DNA of 43,346 nucleotides from Ignavibacteria bacterium (GTDB lineage: Bacteria > Bacteroidota > Ignavibacteria > Tepidaquicellales > Tepidaquicellaceae): assembly GCA_028714695.1 (NCBI GenBank), contig JAQTLX010000023.1:1-43346 (forward strand), written 5' to 3'. Both the position numbers and the translations under genes were made by a program. Shown here piece by piece: positions 10,929 through 18,892 of the stretch. Under the pieces are notes generated by a model. The model searched no databases. It had not been told where the DNA came from and saw only the letters and a list, made by a program, of their open reading frames with translations. The stretch's first letter is position 1; each line of letters begins with the position of its first letter.

Positions 10929-11303
10929 TTATTTGATTTCAACTTTTGCGCCTGCTGCTTCCAATTCAGCTTTCAATTTCTCTGCATCGGCTTTAGGCAT
11001 ATTTTCTTTTACTGCTTTCGGAGCACTTTCAACGAGTGCCTTTGCTTCTGTCAATCCAAGACCTGTTGCATTCTTTACAGCTTTGATGACTTTGATTTTT
11101 TCGGGACCGATATCGGCTAAGAACACTGTGAATTCTGTTTTTTCTTCTTCCTGTGCTGCCGGTGCTGCTGCTGCGGGTCCTGCCATCATGACGGGTGCTG
11201 CTGCCGTTACTCCGAATTTATCTTCAAGAGCTTTCTTTAATTCTGATGCTTCTTGTAATGTTAAATTAGATATTTTTTCTAATAATTCTTCTACTACTGA
11301 CAT
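10929..11303 (-). CDS. rplL: Ribosomal protein bL12 (L7/L12)
   Basis: A 124-residue stalk protein. It shows the N-terminal dimerisation helices ([20 protein letters not shown]), an Ala/Pro-rich hinge at about residues 34-52 and the C-terminal factor-binding domain with [19 protein letters not shown]. It recruits translation GTPases to the ribosome as multiple dimers bound to L10, whose gene is 47 nt upstream. Length and motifs are normal. Confidence 0.98.
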   Translation of the reverse strand: MSVVEELLEKISNLTLQEASELKKALEDKFGVTAAAPVMMAGPAAAAPAAQEEEKTEFTVFLADIGPEKIKVIKAVKNATGLGLTEAKALVESAPKAVKENMPKADAEKLKAELEAAGAKVEIK

Positions 11304-11350
11304 TTTTATATCCTTTTGTTAAATTTTAATTCAAAATTGTTAAAGTAAAT

Positions 11351-11884
11351 TTAAGCTGCTTTTTGTTTAGCGGCTTCTTCGATAACGCTTGCGAGATCTC
11401 TGATGACTGCATTAATTGCACCGACAATACCGGATACAGGTGAATCCAGGCTTGATAGTATTCCTGCAATGAGTTCTTCCTTCGATAGAAGCGAAGCAAG
11501 TTGTTCCATTTTATCGGAACCAAAATACACTTTATCGACTATTGCAGCCTTGAATTTAGGCTTTTCAGTCTTTTCGGTGAGTTTCTTTAATATCTTTGCG
11601 GGAGCTACCGGATCTTTACCTGAGAATATTATCCCGGTATTTCCTTTGAAATGACCTTCGAGGTCAGTTACAAATTGGCTGTAAGAATCACTATCCTTCA
11701 TTGCACGCAATGCGAATGTGTTCTTAACAACTTTGTATTTTATATCTGCCTTGTAAAACTCGCCGCGGAGGGTTTCAACCTCTACAACGGTCATACCGGC
11801 AAAATCTATTAAATAGATAGCCGGTGCATTGTTCATCATGTCCTTTATCTCATCAATGATCTCGTTCTTTTTAATTTTCTCCAT
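11351..11884 (-). CDS. rplJ: Ribosomal protein uL10
   Basis: A 177-residue protein that binds 23S rRNA and anchors L7/L12 dimers. The N-terminal region KIKKNEIIDEIKDMMNNAPA and the motif YKVVKNTFALRAM are typical of L10. The C-terminal helix (about residues 140-177), rich in Ala/Val/Ile, is the L7/L12 docking segment. It is followed by rplL, the usual partner, and preceded by a 90-nt gap with a possible leader structure. Confidence 0.98.
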   Translation of the reverse strand: MEKIKKNEIIDEIKDMMNNAPAIYLIDFAGMTVVEVETLRGEFYKADIKYKVVKNTFALRAMKDSDSYSQFVTDLEGHFKGNTGIIFSGKDPVAPAKILKKLTEKTEKPKFKAAIVDKVYFGSDKMEQLASLLSKEELIAGILSSLDSPVSGIVGAINAVIRDLASVIEEAAKQKAA

Positions 11885-11920
11885 ACCAATTGTTAAAAGT
11901 TATTAAACATTTGAAGCTTC

Positions 11921-11945
11921 CGGCTGGTTATCACAATCCCGGCCG
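11921..11945 (-). promoter_or_regulatory. Possible L10 leader stem-loop
   Basis: In the 90-nt gap between rplA and rplJ the minus strand can pair CGGC-C-GG with CC-A-GCCG around an 11-nt loop, a seven-position stem with one mismatch. Many bacteria regulate rplJL through an mRNA leader bound by L10-L12. The position fits, but I could not confirm the kink-turn elements. Confidence 0.3.
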
Positions 11946-11973
11946 AATATATGTAATGAGTGCGTAAACTTTT

Positions 11974-12678
11974 TTATGCCGCTGTTTTAATATCGGATAG
12001 CGACTTGTCAATTTTTATTCCAGGTCCCATCGTGCTCGAAAGCGTAACTGCTTTTACATAAGTACCTTTTGCGGCCGCCGGTTTCAGTTTCAATATCATG
12101 TTCACAAATGCCGTAATATTTTCAACTAGTTGTTTTTCGTCAAACGACGCTTTTCCGACTGCCGAATGAACTGTCCCGTTCTTGTCAACTCTGAAATCTA
12201 TCTTTCCCGCTTTGACTTCCTTAACTGCCTGGCCGACATTCATAGTAACTGTTCCGCTTTTTGGATTCGGCATCAAACCGCGCGGTCCGAGTATCTTTCC
12301 GAGTTTTCCGAGTTCGCTCATTGAATCGGGTGTCGCGATTATTACGTCAACATCCGTCCAGCCTTCCTGAATTTTTTTCAGGTATTCTTCGAATCCTACG
12401 TGTTCCGCACCCGCGTCAATCGCTTCCTGCTGCTTTTCCGGTTTTGCGATAACGAGAACCCTTACGGTCTTTCCCGTTCCGTTCGGTAATGCAACCGTTC
12501 CGCGGACTACCTGGTCGGCATGCTTCGGATCAACTCCGAGATTTATTGCTATATCGACTGATTCATCAAACTTTGCATTTGCATATTTCTTTAACAAAGT
12601 AACTGCCTCGGCAATTTTGTACTCTTTCTTCGAATCTAAAGTCTTTGTAATTTCTGTCTGTTTTTTTGTTAACTTCAT
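11974..12678 (-). CDS. rplA: Ribosomal protein uL1
   Basis: A 234-residue L1 protein of the 50S L1 stalk, normal length. It carries the N-terminal helix [20 protein letters not shown], the conserved [23 protein letters not shown] segment and the [14 protein letters not shown] loop. It is involved in release of deacylated tRNA from the E site. It lies 23 nt after rplK in the conserved rplK-rplA pair. Confidence 0.98.
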   Translation of the reverse strand: MKLTKKQTEITKTLDSKKEYKIAEAVTLLKKYANAKFDESVDIAINLGVDPKHADQVVRGTVALPNGTGKTVRVLVIAKPEKQQEAIDAGAEHVGFEEYLKKIQEGWTDVDVIIATPDSMSELGKLGKILGPRGLMPNPKSGTVTMNVGQAVKEVKAGKIDFRVDKNGTVHSAVGKASFDEKQLVENITAFVNMILKLKPAAAKGTYVKAVTLSSTMGPGIKIDKSLSDIKTAA

Positions 12679-12701
12679 AATATTATAAAACTAATAATTT
12701 A

Positions 12702-13124
12702 TTATTCAATCGTTATTCCCATGCTTCTTGCTGTGCCCTTTATCATGCTCATGGCGTGATCTACGTCCCTTGCATTTAAATCAACCATTTTCATTTCGGC
12801 TATTTCTTTAACCTGTTTTAAATTAACTTTCCCGACCTTTGTTTTATTCGGAATTCCCGAACCTTTTTCAAGTCCGGATGCTTTAAGAAGAAGAACTGCC
12901 GCAGGAGGTGTCTTGGTAACGAAAGTGAATGATTTGTCGGAGTATACAGTGATAACCACAGGAATTATAAGACCTTTCTTATCCTGTGTTCTTGCGTTAA
13001 ACTGCTTGCAGAATTCCATTCCGTTCACGCCTCTTTGTCCCAGAGCAGGACCTACCGGGGGCGCCATTGTTGCCTGACCTGCAGGTATTTGTAACTTTAT
13101 AAATCCAACTACTTTTTTGGCCAT
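12702..13124 (-). CDS. rplK: Ribosomal protein uL11
   Basis: A 140-residue L11 protein. The N-terminal proline-rich thiopeptide-binding region ([20 protein letters not shown]) and the C-terminal rRNA-binding portion ending RSMGITIE are intact. L11 binds the GTPase-associated centre of 23S rRNA. It lies between nusG (22-nt gap) and rplA. Confidence 0.98.
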   Translation of the reverse strand: MAKKVVGFIKLQIPAGQATMAPPVGPALGQRGVNGMEFCKQFNARTQDKKGLIIPVVITVYSDKSFTFVTKTPPAAVLLLKASGLEKGSGIPNKTKVGKVNLKQVKEIAEMKMVDLNARDVDHAMSMIKGTARSMGITIE

Positions 13125-13146
13125 AATATATATTTATTAATATTGT

Positions 13147-13899
13147 TTACTTATGCTTTTCGATTTGCGTGAATTCAAGTTCGATCGGTGTCTTTCTTCC
13201 GAATATACTGACCATTACCTTGACCTTCATCTTTTCGGTATTTATCTCAAGCACCGTGCCGTTAAAATTATTGAACGGACCGCTTGTGACTTTTACCGGA
13301 TCGCCTGTGGAAAGTTTTAGATCAATCTTTTCCGTCTGGCTCTCTTCGTTTAAAATTGCTTTGATTCTTTTTATTTCGGTTTCGCGAAGCGGAATAGGCT
13401 CAAGTTTCTGTCCCTTGATGTTCTTAGAACCTACAACTCCCATTATGCTCGGAACTTTCGCAAGGAACCGCTTGACGTTGTCGTCAAGGTCTGCTTCAAT
13501 GAGAATATATCCGGGAAAGAAATTTTTATATTTCACTTTCTTCTTTCCGTTCTTCACTTCGAAAACTTTTTCCATTGGTATCATCACTGTTCTTATTCTG
13601 TGCTCCAGATGTTCGTCCTTAATCTGCGCGTCGAGATAAGTTTTTACTTTGTTTTCGTGACCTGCAACAATCCTGACAGCAAACCACTTGAATATATCCG
13701 ACTGCTCGTCTTCGCCTTCGGGTATTACAATTGTTTCGTCAGCGTGTTCGGGTAATTCTTCCGCAGGCTCCTGAATATTTTCCGGCTGCCCGGTCGCTTC
13801 TTCTTCCTGTTTTAGAATTTCTTCCGATTGCTCAGGCAAACTTACCGGCTGTTCGGTACCCTCTTCAATATTTTCGATATTTGTATTTTCGCTCATCAA
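13147..13899 (-). CDS. nusG: Transcription elongation/antitermination factor NusG with acidic N-terminal extension
   Basis: A 250-residue NusG. The NGN domain begins near residue 68 with FKWFAVRIVAGHENKVKTYL and includes KNFFPGYILIEADL. The C-terminal KOW domain contains STGDPVKVTSGPFNNFNGTV. NusG binds RNA polymerase and couples it to Rho, ribosomes or the Nus complex. The first roughly 65 residues are an extra Glu/Pro/Gln-rich acidic segment absent from the common 170-190-residue forms. The start is fixed by the secE stop 3 nt upstream, and no internal ATG precedes the NGN domain. Confidence 0.97.
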   Translation of the reverse strand: MMSENTNIENIEEGTEQPVSLPEQSEEILKQEEEATGQPENIQEPAEELPEHADETIVIPEGEDEQSDIFKWFAVRIVAGHENKVKTYLDAQIKDEHLEHRIRTVMIPMEKVFEVKNGKKKVKYKNFFPGYILIEADLDDNVKRFLAKVPSIMGVVGSKNIKGQKLEPIPLRETEIKRIKAILNEESQTEKIDLKLSTGDPVKVTSGPFNNFNGTVLEINTEKMKVKVMVSIFGRKTPIELEFTQIEKHK

Positions 13900-13902
13900 T
13901 TC

Positions 13903-14085
13903 TTAAAATAAAATTTTCAGGATTTCGCTGAGACCTTTATCAACTATATACACAAATACCGCAAAGATTACCATTGTCACTACTACAACCTTTGTGTAAT
14001 CTCTCATTTCTTCTTTTTTCGGCCACGTGACTTTTTTCATCTCTTTGTAAATGTCCGTGAAGAAGCCTAATATTTTATCTCTCAT
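13903..14085 (-). CDS. secE: Preprotein translocase subunit SecE
   Basis: A 60-residue single-span SecE. The amphipathic helix with KEMKKVTWPKKEEMRDYTKV is the family signature, followed by one transmembrane helix (VVVVTMVIFAVFVYIV). It stabilises SecY in the SecYEG channel. It lies directly after tRNA-Trp and 3 nt before nusG, the usual bacterial order. Confidence 0.97.
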   Translation of the reverse strand: MRDKILGFFTDIYKEMKKVTWPKKEEMRDYTKVVVVTMVIFAVFVYIVDKGLSEILKILF

Positions 14086-14104
14086 TTTATTTAATTATTA
14101 CGTG

Positions 14105-14177
14105 CACGAGTGGAGGGACTCGAACCCCCAACCGACGGTTTTGGAGACCGCTACTCTACCAATTGAGCTACACTCGT
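14105..14177 (-). tRNA. tRNA-Trp (CCA)
   Basis: A complete cloverleaf on the minus strand. The acceptor stem pairs ACGAGTG with CACTCGT, the anticodon loop CTCCAAA gives anticodon CCA, and the T-arm is GGGGGTTCGAGTCCC. The discriminator base is G and the full 3' CCA is not encoded. It sits directly before secE. Confidence 0.95.
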
Positions 14178-14240
14178 ATAATATTTATAAAAGAACTTAT
14201 CGGAATAGCTTGATAAGAGTTAGCGGAATCTTCAAGCCAG

Positions 14241-14313
<73 letters not shown>

Positions 14314-14319
14314 AGTAAG

Positions 14320-14392
14320 AGCGGGAGACGGGACTCGAACCCGCGACCAACAGCTTGGAAGGCTGTGACTCTACCAACTGAGTTACTCCCGC
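14320..14392 (-). tRNA. tRNA-Gly (TCC)
   Basis: Acceptor stem GCGGGAG/CTCCCGC, anticodon stem ACAGC/GCTGT around CTTCCAA (anticodon TCC) and T-arm CGCGGGTTCGAGTCCCG. It lies 6 nt upstream of tRNA-Thr on the same transcript. Confidence 0.95.
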
Positions 14393-14460
14393 ATAAGCTA
14401 TTCTCTTTTTACAAATTACTGATTGTAAAAAAAGCAATTCATTACAATGATTGCTATTTG

Positions 14461-14543
14461 TGGGTAGGGAAGGATTCGAACCTCCGAAGACATTAGTCGT
14501 CAGATTTACAGTCTGATGCGTTTAACCACTTCGCTACCTACCC
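14461..14543 (-). tRNA. tRNA-Tyr (GTA)
   Basis: An 83-nt tRNA with a long variable arm (class II). Acceptor stem GGGTAGG/CCTACCC (one position mismatched or wobble), anticodon loop CTGTAAA (anticodon GTA) and T-arm GGAGGTTCGAATCCTTCC. It is the first gene of the tRNA/ribosomal-protein operon. Confidence 0.95.
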
Positions 14544-14565
14544 AAAATTCTTTTGGCAAATAGTA

Positions 14566-14594
14566 AATTTAGAGAATTTTAATATTTAAATCAA
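14566..14594 (-). promoter_or_regulatory. Promoter of the tRNA-secE-nusG-rpl-rpo operon
   Basis: The minus strand has TTGATT (14589-14594), a 17-nt spacer and TAAATT (14566-14571). This places transcription start about 15 nt before tRNA-Tyr. The spacing is ideal for a housekeeping sigma factor. Confidence 0.5.
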
Positions 14595-14751
14595 TATATT
14601 TTTTAAACATTCTGCAAAATTCTTGCCAAATATGTATTGAGCAAACCCGACTTCTACGTGCTGTATTTTTGCTTATTTTTGGCATTTGCTAAAATCTTTT
14701 TGGAGAATCCTAAAATAATGTTCAAAAACGGACCAAAAATACACATTCTTC

Positions 14752-16239
14752 CTAAATTCCGATTTTTAAGAGACTGTCAATTTTTTCTTTCTGGTTTTTC
14801 AGGTAGTTTAACCTCTGAAGTATTGTGTTTTTGTCCGATTCCCCTAAGATCGATTTATCCTGCATTATATATATCGTCGGAAGCAGCATCGTATTATCAG
14901 CATCATCCGAAATTTGAGTTTTTCCTTTTCCATAACCGGTAATCAGTACTTCTTCGCCGACTTCGTATTCTTGTTTCCGGGTAACGACGGCATATAATTT
15001 TTTATCTGAAAATGATTTTACAATATAACCGATACCGATTTTCTTCAGCACCTTTCCTTCGATCTGCATAATATCATTTGCGTTCACTGCGGGATCAATC
15101 TTTTTAAGTTCATCAGTCTTCTCCGAAATTTCTCTGTCTATGTCTTTTATTTTGACCGCATAACTTATTTTCTTGTTCAGAAGATTTTTTTCATCCAGCA
15201 GTTGCTGCCTCTGTTTATCGAGTTCAGAATTGTTGAAATTTTCGACAAGCGCAAGAGCTTTTTCAACCTGATTCCGAGCCTCATTAAAATTTTTCAGGGT
15301 ATTCAGTTTCTTTGCATTTTGTTTTAAACTTTCCAACTCGCCCGATGCAGAGGATAATATCAGTTTAAATAAGTCGTTATAAGTTTTAGGGTTTTCTTTC
15401 GCGCTGATTTTCTTCAGATAATTAAGAGACACCCTCCAGTCGTCCGCATAAATTGCCTTTACAAGGTTCTCGGACAATCTGGAGATTTTTTCGTTAACCC
15501 TGTCTTTAACTCTGCTTTCAGGATATTTCATTAAGAACTTTTCGTACCTGCCTATCTGAGTTTCAAGAAGCCTTGTGTTGGTAAGATTATCATCCCTTTC
15601 AATCTCGGCATACTCTATTTCTTCCTTAAGATAAAGAAACCTGTAGGCAAGAAACCCTGCCGATAAAAATATTATGACGATGATTACAGAATAAAGCGCG
15701 TTAAGAAGATACTTTTTTCTCTGCAATGCGGGAAGCAGTTCTCCTATGTATTTAATTTTTGTATTAATAAATTCGCTTTCTTCATCATCACAATACTTTA
15801 TATAATCATTATAAAACATTGCCGACGCTTTGTATTCTTTTTTAGCAAATGCGTCTTCGGCACTCTCGTAAATTCTCATCTTTATGTTTATCATAGAAAC
15901 CGCCCTGTTGTATAAAACTTTTGCTTCTATATTATCCCTGTCCGCATTAAGAATTCTTGTGCATTCGTTCAATGCTTCATTATATTTTCTGATGTTAATT
16001 AGATATTCGGTGTGAACAAGTAGTTCCCTCACGGGAACCGCGGACGTGTATGACGGATTAAGCAAAATGTTCTTGTGCGAACAACTTATCACTGCGCATC
16101 CGTGTTCTTTCTCCCAGCAATGTGAATGATAAACTGTCCCGCATGACGGGCAGAAGAATGCCTCTTCTTTTTCGATAAGTTTCAGGCAATGCTGACAGAC
16201 GGCATCCTGAATGCTGTATTTTTCATTATCGGATTGCAC
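14752..16239 (-). CDS. RING-like zinc finger, TPR and transmembrane protein
   Basis: A 495-residue protein of unknown function. The N-terminus has Cys/His pairs (C15, C18, C30, C33, H39, C42, with more at C48, C53 and H55) matching a prokaryotic RING/treble-clef finger. Residues about 75-175 are helical repeats of TPR type (RKYNEALNECTRILNADRDN). One transmembrane helix lies at about 181-203 (ALYSVIIVIIFLSAGFLAYRF). The C-terminal half is helical with predicted coiled coils, then a short beta-rich tail (KIGIGYIVKSFSDKKLYAVV). The finger and TPRs should be cytoplasmic. It starts 6 nt after the upstream transporter gene, suggesting one transcript. Confidence 0.75.
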   Translation of the reverse strand: MQSDNEKYSIQDAVCQHCLKLIEKEEAFFCPSCGTVYHSHCWEKEHGCAVISCSHKNILLNPSYTSAVPVRELLVHTEYLINIRKYNEALNECTRILNADRDNIEAKVLYNRAVSMINIKMRIYESAEDAFAKKEYKASAMFYNDYIKYCDDEESEFINTKIKYIGELLPALQRKKYLLNALYSVIIVIIFLSAGFLAYRFLYLKEEIEYAEIERDDNLTNTRLLETQIGRYEKFLMKYPESRVKDRVNEKISRLSENLVKAIYADDWRVSLNYLKKISAKENPKTYNDLFKLILSSASGELESLKQNAKKLNTLKNFNEARNQVEKALALVENFNNSELDKQRQQLLDEKNLLNKKISYAVKIKDIDREISEKTDELKKIDPAVNANDIMQIEGKVLKKIGIGYIVKSFSDKKLYAVVTRKQEYEVGEEVLITGYGKGKTQISDDADNTMLLPTIYIMQDKSILGESDKNTILQRLNYLKNQKEKIDSLLKIGI

Positions 16240-16245
16240 TTATTT

Positions 16246-17028
16246 TCAAGTACTTTGTATAAATAAAAAATCGAAGGCTTTATAAAACAAAAATACTCCG
16301 AGCCCTATAAGTATAACACCTACTACCTTATTAATCATTCCGAGAGCAGCGGGGCTGACTTTATGCGAATTCTTCGATATTAATTTTACAAGACAGTAAA
16401 ACCATAATGTTGTCCCGAAAAACACACCCAAGGAATATGCAAATCCCGTTATAAATCTTGAATCTATAATTCCGTAACTCTTCATGTAACCTGTAATCGC
16501 AAACCATGAAGCGGGAATGGTAACAGAGGAAACGCATAAAAATGCGCCTCTTATGAATCCGCCGAAACATCCGTTTTCCTTTTTCTGCAAAAGGTCTGTA
16601 TGGATTATTTTTGATATCTCTTGACTTGTATGATCTATTCTTCCTTCAACTTCACCGAGCCTTTCTTCTATTCTGGCTTCCGAGACATTGCTCTGTCCGT
16701 TGTTCATGACCTTTGTCTTCATGATTTTTAACCCCGAGAGTATGACTATAAAACAACCGACAAATGTTATTATAACTTTAAAAAGTTTTTCGTTCTCCGC
16801 AAAGAAAGTATCGACCGAACCGGGAATAAAACCTTTTATAAGCGCCAGCCCTCCGTAGGATATAATTATATATATCATATCCATAAAGCCCGCACCCGCA
16901 CCAATTGCTACACCGTACTTAATCTCATTCTTAAAACCCTGAGACATTACCAGAATGTTCGTTGGTCCTATTGGAGGCATTGAAAGCAGATAACCTGTAA
17001 CTACGCCTACTACTAATCCGATTATCAA
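16246..17028 (-). CDS. LysE-family (amino acid/metabolite exporter-like) membrane protein
   Basis: A 260-residue integral membrane protein with about six helices. The N-terminus MPPIGPTNILVMSQGFKN resembles the LysE/RhtB signature PGP-N in the first helix, followed by GYGVAIGAGAGF-type packing. A charged cytoplasmic insert lies between helices three and four at about residues 112-150 (SEARIEERLGEVEGRIDHTS). LysE-type proteins export amino acids or related metabolites; the substrate here is unknown. It is co-transcribed with the downstream RING/TPR protein, which starts 6 nt after its stop. Confidence 0.75.
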   Translation of the reverse strand: MIIGLVVGVVTGYLLSMPPIGPTNILVMSQGFKNEIKYGVAIGAGAGFMDMIYIIISYGGLALIKGFIPGSVDTFFAENEKLFKVIITFVGCFIVILSGLKIMKTKVMNNGQSNVSEARIEERLGEVEGRIDHTSQEISKIIHTDLLQKKENGCFGGFIRGAFLCVSSVTIPASWFAITGYMKSYGIIDSRFITGFAYSLGVFFGTTLWFYCLVKLISKNSHKVSPAALGMINKVVGVILIGLGVFLFYKAFDFLFIQST

Positions 17029-17100
17029 ATGGTTAAATTAAGTTAATGCAAATTATGAAATTGATATTTTAGATTCAATCAATTTCACTTTTTATCATAT

Positions 17101-17128
17101 GAAAAAAGCCCTGATAAATCAGGGCTTT
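17101..17128 (-). terminator. Terminator after the BNR-repeat sorting-domain gene
   Basis: The minus strand has AAAGCCCTGA-TTTA-TCAGGGCTTT running into TTTTTTC, about 17 nt after the stop codon at 17145. Confidence 0.85.
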
Positions 17129-17144
17129 CTTATTCATTGTGATT

Positions 17145-18563
17145 CTATTTTACGATTATCATACGCTTTTCGGAGATGAAATTTCCGGATTCGAGCCTGT
17201 AAATATAAACACCGCTCGATAAACTACCGGCCTCGAAATTTACTATATATGAGCCCGCATTCCTGTAGTCATTAATCAACAGCCGTAATTCTCTGCCTAT
17301 AATGTCATATACGGCAAGTTTAATAAATGACGATTTCGGAATATCAAATTTTATGCTTGTGGAAGGATTGAACGGATTCGGATAATTCTGATCAAGATTG
17401 AATTTTACAGGCACTTCCGGATTATATATACCTAATGCTGTCCATGTATATTCAAAAGTGCCTCTGCCTGAAGCGGATGAAGATGTAGCGCCCCCTGCGA
17501 ACAGAGTGAGATTGCCAAGAGTTTTAAATAGAAGTGCCCTTATAGTATAACTGTTTAACAGAGAACCGCCGCTGAAATCGGCCCATGTTGCTCCTCCGTC
17601 GGTTGTCCTCCAGATACCCATAGAACCGGTACCGCCGGACTGGTCTACTCCTACATAAAACTCATTCGGGTTTAACGGATTAATTACGGCAGATCTTGGT
17701 AATGTTCCTGTTGTATTAGGTATTCCCCATTTTTTACTCCATAATTGTCCTCCGTTTGTGGTAACGTAAATACCTCCGGTTGTATCATTTACAAATATTG
17801 CTGCAAGTACCTTTGCAGTATCAGTAGGACTTATACTCATACAACGAATAGGATTTCCCGTTGTTGCTCCAGTCGGAAGTCCGTTAGTAACGGCTGTCCA
17901 GTTCGAGCCGGCATCGTTCGACCTGTATATCTTCGAAGGTCCGGTGCTGCCCGGCATTACAAGCGAAGAACCCGCATACATGACATTCGGATTTTTCGGA
18001 TTGACAATCAGCGACAATATCTGCTTATTATCAACGCCTGTGCTTGACGGCGACCAGTTGATTCCGCCGTTCGTACTTTTCCAGATGCCGACAACCGAAG
18101 CAGCCAGTGCATTGAATACACCGCACACTACAATGTTAGGATTAGTAGGATGAACAACGATTGCCTGTATGCCCTTTGTGTCATAAATGTCAGCCGAGAC
18201 AAGAGTCCAGTTTGCACCGGCGTCAGTTGATTTATAAATACCGCTGTTTGTCCAGCCGCCAAGTGAATCCGTTCCGGCAAAAATTATATTCGGATTCGAA
18301 GCGCTTATTGCAAGACACTGAACTTTATTATATATCATACCATTGTTAGCGGGAGCCCAGTTCAAACCGCCGTTTGTAGATTTATATACTCCGGAATCCA
18401 GACTTCCGAAATACATCACATTCTGATTTTGCGGATTAATTGCAAGGGTAAAAATTCTTGCGTTGATACCGAAATTCACTGACCAAGCATTTGGCCCATC
18501 TTGCGATAGAAGGAATTGACTAGCAATGAAGATGAGAGATAAAATTAGAACTACTTTCTTCAT
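17145..18563 (-). CDS. Secreted BNR/sortilin-like propeller protein with T9SS type A sorting domain
   Basis: A 472-residue secreted protein: signal peptide (MKKVVLILSLIFIASQFLLS), then Asp-box propeller repeats about every 50-60 residues (YKSTNGGLNWAP, YKSTDAGANWTL, WKSTNGGINWSP, YRSNDAGSNWTA, WRTTDGGATWAD). The C-terminal sorting domain starts near residue 390 (NYPNPFNPST) and ends SSGVYIYRLESGNFISEKRM. Such domains direct export by the type IX secretion system and surface attachment. The start has a strong Shine-Dalgarno GGAGG. It is divergent from the gene at 18893, which has the same architecture. Ligand or substrate is unknown. Confidence 0.9.
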   Translation of the reverse strand: MKKVVLILSLIFIASQFLLSQDGPNAWSVNFGINARIFTLAINPQNQNVMYFGSLDSGVYKSTNGGLNWAPANNGMIYNKVQCLAISASNPNIIFAGTDSLGGWTNSGIYKSTDAGANWTLVSADIYDTKGIQAIVVHPTNPNIVVCGVFNALAASVVGIWKSTNGGINWSPSSTGVDNKQILSLIVNPKNPNVMYAGSSLVMPGSTGPSKIYRSNDAGSNWTAVTNGLPTGATTGNPIRCMSISPTDTAKVLAAIFVNDTTGGIYVTTNGGQLWSKKWGIPNTTGTLPRSAVINPLNPNEFYVGVDQSGGTGSMGIWRTTDGGATWADFSGGSLLNSYTIRALLFKTLGNLTLFAGGATSSSASGRGTFEYTWTALGIYNPEVPVKFNLDQNYPNPFNPSTSIKFDIPKSSFIKLAVYDIIGRELRLLINDYRNAGSYIVNFEAGSLSSGVYIYRLESGNFISEKRMIIVK

Positions 18564-18892
18564 AATACCTCCGTGTTAGAATGTTAAGTAAGTTGCCTTA
18601 ATGTATAATTCAAGAATTTTTATGTCAAGAGTAAAGTTAAATCACAATATCTGATTTTTCACATCTAAAAATTACACTGGAAAGAAAACAAATCCGCTGC
18701 ATTCATAAATATCTTAAACCGGCTAATAGAACTATCCGGAAGTAAAAATTCGCCGGGAATAAATCTTTATTTTTTCATATTTTATCTTGATTATTTTGAA
18801 GAATAAAATTATTTTTTAGAAAGGGTAATTTTTAGAAACGTGATTTCTCTACTATAATCCGTTTAAAAATAATGAAAGTTTAGGGTAAACAC
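18564..18892. other. Intergenic region between two divergent secreted-protein genes
   Basis: About 330 nt with no gene. It contains the promoter at 18600-18628 for the leftward gene and a TATAAT box at 18853-18858 that may serve the rightward gene, although its -35 is weak (ttttag). Nothing else was recognised. Confidence 0.6.
18600..18628 (-). promoter_or_regulatory. Promoter upstream of the 17145-18563 gene
   Basis: The minus strand has a perfect TTGACA (18623-18628), a 17-nt spacer and TACATT (18600-18605), followed about 30 nt later by the GGAGG ribosome binding site and the ATG at 18563. Confidence 0.5.
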
